The notes under the pieces are model-generated. The model did no database searches. It was not told the DNA's origin and saw only the letters and a program-made list of their open reading frames with translations. Shown here piece by piece: positions 7,254 to 9,437 of a stretch of 9,437 bases of DNA. Location of the stretch: assembly GCA_046727855.1 (NCBI GenBank), contig JBKPDL010000009.1, forward strand, positions 1 to 9,437. The letters run 5' to 3'. The position numbers were made by a program, and so were the translations under genes. Positions within the stretch are counted from its first letter, which is position 1; every line of letters starts with the position of its first letter. Source of the DNA: DASPWV01 sp046727855 (GTDB lineage Bacteria; Acidobacteriota; Vicinamibacteria; Vicinamibacterales; UBA2999).

Positions 7254-7298
7254 TCGATCGATCAGGGTCGCTTCTGCCGCTCTCGAGCGTCGACAGCC

Positions 7299-7330
7299 TT
7301 TCAGAACGATACGAACATCTCACAATGAAA
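7299..7330. promoter_or_regulatory. Second tandem dyad pair, degenerate
   Basis: The first site is TTTC-AGAAC-GATA (7299-7311) and the second is TCTC-ACAAT-GAAA (7318-7330). Each matches TTTC-N5-GAAA at seven of eight positions, and their centres are 19 bp apart. They are 67 and 48 bp upstream of the -24 T at 7372; in the cytochrome promoter the same distances are 69 and 48 bp. The individual sites are weak and the geometry is the main support. Confidence 0.35.
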
Positions 7331-7371
7331 TCAGGCCGGTCACTCCCAGCCCACTTTCGCGGCACTCTGAG

Positions 7372-7387
7372 TGGCGCAGAAGTTGCC
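7372..7387 (+). promoter_or_regulatory. Candidate rightward sigma-54 promoter without a clear gene
   Basis: TGGCGCAGAAGTTGCC contains perfect TGGC and TTGC cores at sigma-54 spacing (GG 7373-7374, GC 7385-7386). The predicted start is near 7398. A dyad pair lies upstream at the same distance as in the cytochrome promoter. What it transcribes is unclear, because the downstream region is the antisense of a short leftward ORF. It may be a leftover of a deleted gene or may make an antisense RNA. Confidence 0.4.
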
Positions 7388-7510
7388 CTACTGACACATT
7401 ATGAGACTGAGGCTCAAGTCAACCGCGAACACCTTGTACTCGGCATACGTTCGAGCCTGCGCGTGACTGGATTCGTCTTCGCCGATGACATCGATCCGCA
7501 TGGGTTCCAT
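7388..7510 (-). pseudogene. Short ORF resembling the N-terminus of an HPF/RaiA-like ribosome-associated protein
   Basis: Forty codons from ATG 7510 (or ATG 7501) to TAG at 7388-7390. The translation begins MEPMRIDVIGEDESSHAQAR and continues TYAEYKVFAVDLSLSLIMCQ. The first 30 residues look like a real protein start. The strand-helix pattern and AQARTYAEYKVFA recall, from memory, a group of small proteins related to ribosome hibernation factors, in which RTYAEYRVFA-like sequence is followed by about 70 more residues. I cannot find that remainder in any leftward frame beyond 7405, so the gene appears truncated, or this is an unrelated small protein. It lies 66 nt downstream of the start predicted for the leftward sigma-54 promoter at 7602-7588. 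A GGAGGAG ribosome-site sequence lies at 7545-7539, separated from the ATG by an inverted repeat. The HPF relationship is tentative. Confidence 0.35.
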
Positions 7511-7516
7511 AGGTTC

Positions 7517-7533
7517 AAGCGGCCGGGCCGCTT
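7517..7533. repeat. Perfect 8-bp inverted repeat in the leader of the short ORF
   Basis: AAGCGGCC-G-GGCCGCTT has perfect arms around one central base. As RNA it would fold with about six base pairs and a five-base loop. It lies exactly between the GGAGGAG at 7545-7539 and the ATG at 7510 on the minus strand. It could be an operator, a leader hairpin or a chance palindrome in GC-rich sequence. Confidence 0.5.
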
Positions 7534-7587
7534 CAGTACTCCTCCGATGTTCTCCGGCATGAAGGACACCGTGTTCTCTTCAATGAG

Positions 7588-7602
7588 GCAAGGGCGAGGC
7601 CA
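7588..7602 (-). promoter_or_regulatory. Candidate leftward sigma-54 promoter upstream of the short ORF
   Basis: The minus strand reads TGGCCTCGCCCTTGC, with exact TGGC and TTGC cores at the required spacing. The three bases after TGGC do not follow the consensus ACG. The predicted start is near 7576. The dyad pair at 7675-7710 is centred about 118 bp upstream of it, similar to the 110 bp seen for the DoxX promoter. Confidence 0.45.
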
Positions 7603-7674
7603 CATGCGGCACAGCACCTCCAGACGCTAGAATCGAGGGTTGCTTACCGTTCTTTTCGGGACGGCCGGTCAGGC

Positions 7675-7710
7675 GCGTTTCGAACAGAAACGCACGGCTT
7701 CAGAATGAAA
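7675..7710. promoter_or_regulatory. Third tandem dyad pair, next to the 3' end of the activator gene
   Basis: GCGTTTC-GAACA-GAAACGC (7675-7693) is a perfect inverted repeat with 7-bp arms and a core of TTTC-N5-GAAA. The second site, TTCAGAATGAAA (7699-7710), is identical over 12 bases to site A at 3916-3927. The centres are 20 bp apart. The pair lies 35-70 bp beyond the activator stop codon, and also upstream of the leftward sigma-54 candidate. Reading towards that promoter the order is imperfect site then perfect site, as in the cytochrome promoter. Confidence 0.5.
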
Positions 7711-7744
7711 TCTGCCTCGAAGCCGATGGGAGAGAGATCAGAGG

Positions 7745-9430
7745 CTACGCGCCAAGCCCGTACTGCTTCATTTTGCGCCACAGCGTGACGGTGCTGATCT
7801 TCAGCGCGTCAGCGGCCTGGCGCCGGTTCCCGCGAAAGCGCTCCAGCGCGCGTTCGATCATGGCCCGTTCCTGTGCCTGAAGGTCGAGGCTGTCGTCGGT
7901 CGCGCGCACGCGAACTTTCTGCGAGACCTCGGGCGGCAGTTCGCGAACCTTGACGCTGTCCCCGCGAGCGACGATCACGGCGCGTTCGATGGCGTGCTCG
8001 AGCTCTCGAACGTTGCCCGGCCAACTGTAGTTCATCAGAGCGGTCATGGCATCCGCCGAGACGGTCTTGACGTCCTTTTTCACACGTGCGGCCGCCCGTC
8101 CCAGGAAGTCGTGGACCAGCGGGGGAATGTCCTCACAGCGCTCGCGCAATGGCGGTACGGTGATCACGAACGCGCCGAGACGAAAATACAGGTCCTCGCG
8201 GAACGTACCAGCGTCGACCGCTGCGCGCAGATCACGATTGGTCGCGGCAACTACCCTGGCGTTCACTTTGATGTTTCGCTCCGCCCCGACCCTCCGGATC
8301 TCACGCTCCTGGAGCGCTCGCAGGAGCTTCGCCTGCACGGTCGGCGCGACTTCACCGATCTCGTCGAGGAACAGCGTGCCGTTCCCCGCAACTTCGAACA
8401 GACCTGCCTTATCTCTCACGGCACCCGTGAACGCGCCCCGCACGTGGCCAAAGAGCTCCGATTCCAACAGCGTTTCGGTCAGGGCCGCACAGTTGATGGA
8501 TATAAACGGACCCGTGGCTCGCGGGCTCTGATCGTGGATGAGACGAACGATGAACTCTTTCCCTGTGCCACTCTCTCCGTAGACCAGGACCGTCGTATCC
8601 AACGGGGCCACGCGTCCTGCAAGCTCGAGCACCTCCTGCATCGCTGCACTGCCGGCGATGAAGTGCTTGGAGGCGGCGTGGCGCGCAACGCGCTCGCGAA
8701 GCAGGTTCAGCTCGCGCTCACGTTTAGCGACGTGCCGTTCACGGCGCTCGAGTTCCTGCAGACGCTTGTGAACGGCTTCCCGGACCCGTTCGACCTCTTG
8801 CTTCAGATCCGCGCTCTGAAAGTCGAACCGGAGCGCCTCCAGGTCGTCGCCCCAACTCGCAGCATCTTTTCCAACGGCCGAGCACTTCGGAGCGCCTAGC
8901 GCCAAGCACTCGGTCTCGCGGAAGTAAATCTCTTGTCCGAAGCAGGCGCTCACGTACCCGCTCGTATAGCCGGTCAATGACCAGCAGACCGGAGCGTTGC
9001 TCTTCCCGTAGTGGTGCAGGTGCTGTTCAGCCACGTAGGAGTCGTGCCAGACCACGTCCTCCTCGAATCGGCCGGACGCGGCGTCATGCTCGACTTTGAT
9101 GATCTCCGCTCGGACGATGCCTTCGAGTGTGTGAAGCACAGCACCGGCCCGGAGTCCTTCCAGCGGGTTCACCCATTTGGATCGGTCTCGCAAGCTCACA
9201 GCATCGTGGTACCCGTCCGCGTACCCGAACCGCAACATGAGGCGTCTCGCGGTCTCCAGTCCCAACGTGTCAATGAGCTCCTTGCGAAGAAGACCCATCG
9301 CGGCAGCGCTCAGAATGACGACGCGCTGCTCATGGAGCCGGATGATTCCCTGATCAGGGCGGAAATCGAGCAGCGAGGCGAGGTTGAGGTGCTCCAAATC
9401 CATCCGCTCGGAGTACGGCAGTCGTTTCAC
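7745..9430 (-). CDS. Sigma-54 dependent transcriptional activator, XylR_N-V4R-AAA+-Fis architecture
   Basis: A cytoplasmic enhancer-binding protein that uses ATP to open sigma-54 promoters. Counting from the GTG at 9430, the domains are XylR_N sensor (about 12-115), V4R (about 130-190), a charged coiled-coil linker (about 205-250), AAA+ core (about 257-485) and a Fis-type helix-turn-helix (about 520-558, NRRQAADALKISTVTLWRKM). Walker A is GESGTGKE (285-292), the sigma-54 contact loop GAFTGA (332-337), and Walker B GTLFLDEIGE (351-360). The zinc ligands of the phenol sensor MopR have equivalents with identical spacing in Cys149, Glu172, Cys175 and Cys183, and its phenol-contacting His106 and Trp134 correspond to His100 and Trp128. 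These residues are common in the wider family, so the effector is not settled. The frame is open to the window edge; ATG at 9403 (MDLEHLNL) is an alternative start. It converges on the cytochrome operon, and local sigma-54 promoters make it the likely regulator of both operons. Confidence 0.93.
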   Translation of the reverse strand: MKRLPYSERMDLEHLNLASLLDFRPDQGIIRLHEQRVVILSAAAMGLLRKELIDTLGLETARRLMLRFGYADGYHDAVSLRDRSKWVNPLEGLRAGAVLHTLEGIVRAEIIKVEHDAASGRFEEDVVWHDSYVAEQHLHHYGKSNAPVCWSLTGYTSGYVSACFGQEIYFRETECLALGAPKCSAVGKDAASWGDDLEALRFDFQSADLKQEVERVREAVHKRLQELERRERHVAKRERELNLLRERVARHAASKHFIAGSAAMQEVLELAGRVAPLDTTVLVYGESGTGKEFIVRLIHDQSPRATGPFISINCAALTETLLESELFGHVRGAFTGAVRDKAGLFEVAGNGTLFLDEIGEVAPTVQAKLLRALQEREIRRVGAERNIKVNARVVAATNRDLRAAVDAGTFREDLYFRLGAFVITVPPLRERCEDIPPLVHDFLGRAAARVKKDVKTVSADAMTALMNYSWPGNVRELEHAIERAVIVARGDSVKVRELPPEVSQKVRVRATDDSLDLQAQERAMIERALERFRGNRRQAADALKISTVTLWRKMKQYGLGA

Positions 9431-9437
9431 ATCAGCC

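Larger units (their letters stand above)
7254..7744. other. Gene-poor regulatory interval between the operon end and the activator gene
   Basis: This 490-bp stretch has no intact gene that I can support. It holds two pairs of TTTC-N5-GAAA-like dyads (7299-7330 and 7675-7710), two sigma-54 promoter candidates facing each other (7372-7387 rightward, 7588-7602 leftward), a short leftward ORF with HPF-like character (7510-7388), and a strong inverted repeat at 7517-7533. I see no clear terminator with a T run for either the SemiSWEET or the activator transcript. The rightward promoter fires into the antisense of the small ORF and no convincing rightward gene follows it, so part of a gene may have been lost here. 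Confidence 0.6.

Noticed and set aside
7278..7289. Short hairpin CGCTC-TC-GAGCG after the SemiSWEET gene as a terminator
   Set aside because: The stem is five base pairs with a two-base loop and no clear T run, so it is not convincing.
7325..7630. A 101-codon rightward ORF in the gap after the SemiSWEET gene
   Set aside because: It covers both sigma-54 candidates and is antisense to the better HPF-like reading. It has no recognisable domain and its first codons lie upstream of the predicted start site at 7398.
7695..7725. Inverted repeat CGGCTTC/GAAGCCG after the activator stop as a terminator
   Set aside because: The loop is 17 nt and no T run follows on the minus strand. The segment overlaps the dyad site at 7699-7710, so a regulatory role is at least as likely.

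Overview
This GC-rich window looks chromosomal. It probably comes from an uncultured soil or subsurface bacterium of the Acidobacteriota (Vicinamibacteria-like), Rokubacteria or Nitrospirota kind. That placement rests only on gene style: the integrase-like transposase, the two-repeat PRC-barrel protein, the secreted diheme cytochrome and the XylR-type sigma-54 activator. It is an inference.

Layout. At the left edge (1-962, minus strand) lies a frameshifted DDE transposase cut by the window end. Next is a leftward operon, promoter near 3840: DoxX-like membrane protein (3767-3369), transaldolase (3372-2266), two-repeat PRC-barrel protein broken by frameshifts (2225-1509), and a DUF488 protein (1462-1058). 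A rightward operon diverges from it: secreted diheme c-type cytochrome (4062-5303), Rieske ferredoxin (5357-5671), FAD ferredoxin reductase carrying a frameshift and a premature TGA (5671-6893), and a SemiSWEET-like PQ-loop transporter (6918-7253). A 490-bp stretch (7254-7744) has no intact gene but is rich in regulatory-looking sequence, plus a 40-codon leftward ORF resembling the start of a ribosome-associated (HPF-like) protein. A sigma-54 activator with XylR_N and V4R sensor domains fills the right end (9430-7745, minus strand).

How it fits together. I found four sigma-54 (-24/-12) promoter candidates in the gene-free parts of the window. They flank or face paired dyads of the form TTTC-N5-GAAA whose centres lie 19-21 bp apart. 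One pair (3916-3948) sits between the two divergent operons, with a promoter candidate on each side. Two more pairs (7299-7330 and 7675-7710) lie upstream of two promoter candidates that face each other. The simplest model is that the activator at the right end binds these dyads and switches on both operons as one regulon. The regulator keeps the four zinc ligands and two phenol-contacting residues known from MopR/DmpR, at identical spacing, so an aromatic or related effector is possible.

Three genes carry point lesions (transposase, PRC protein, ferredoxin reductase) while the others are intact. Either these genes are decaying, or the assembly holds short homopolymer errors. The TGA in place of a conserved Trp codon is a substitution and is not explained by indel error alone.
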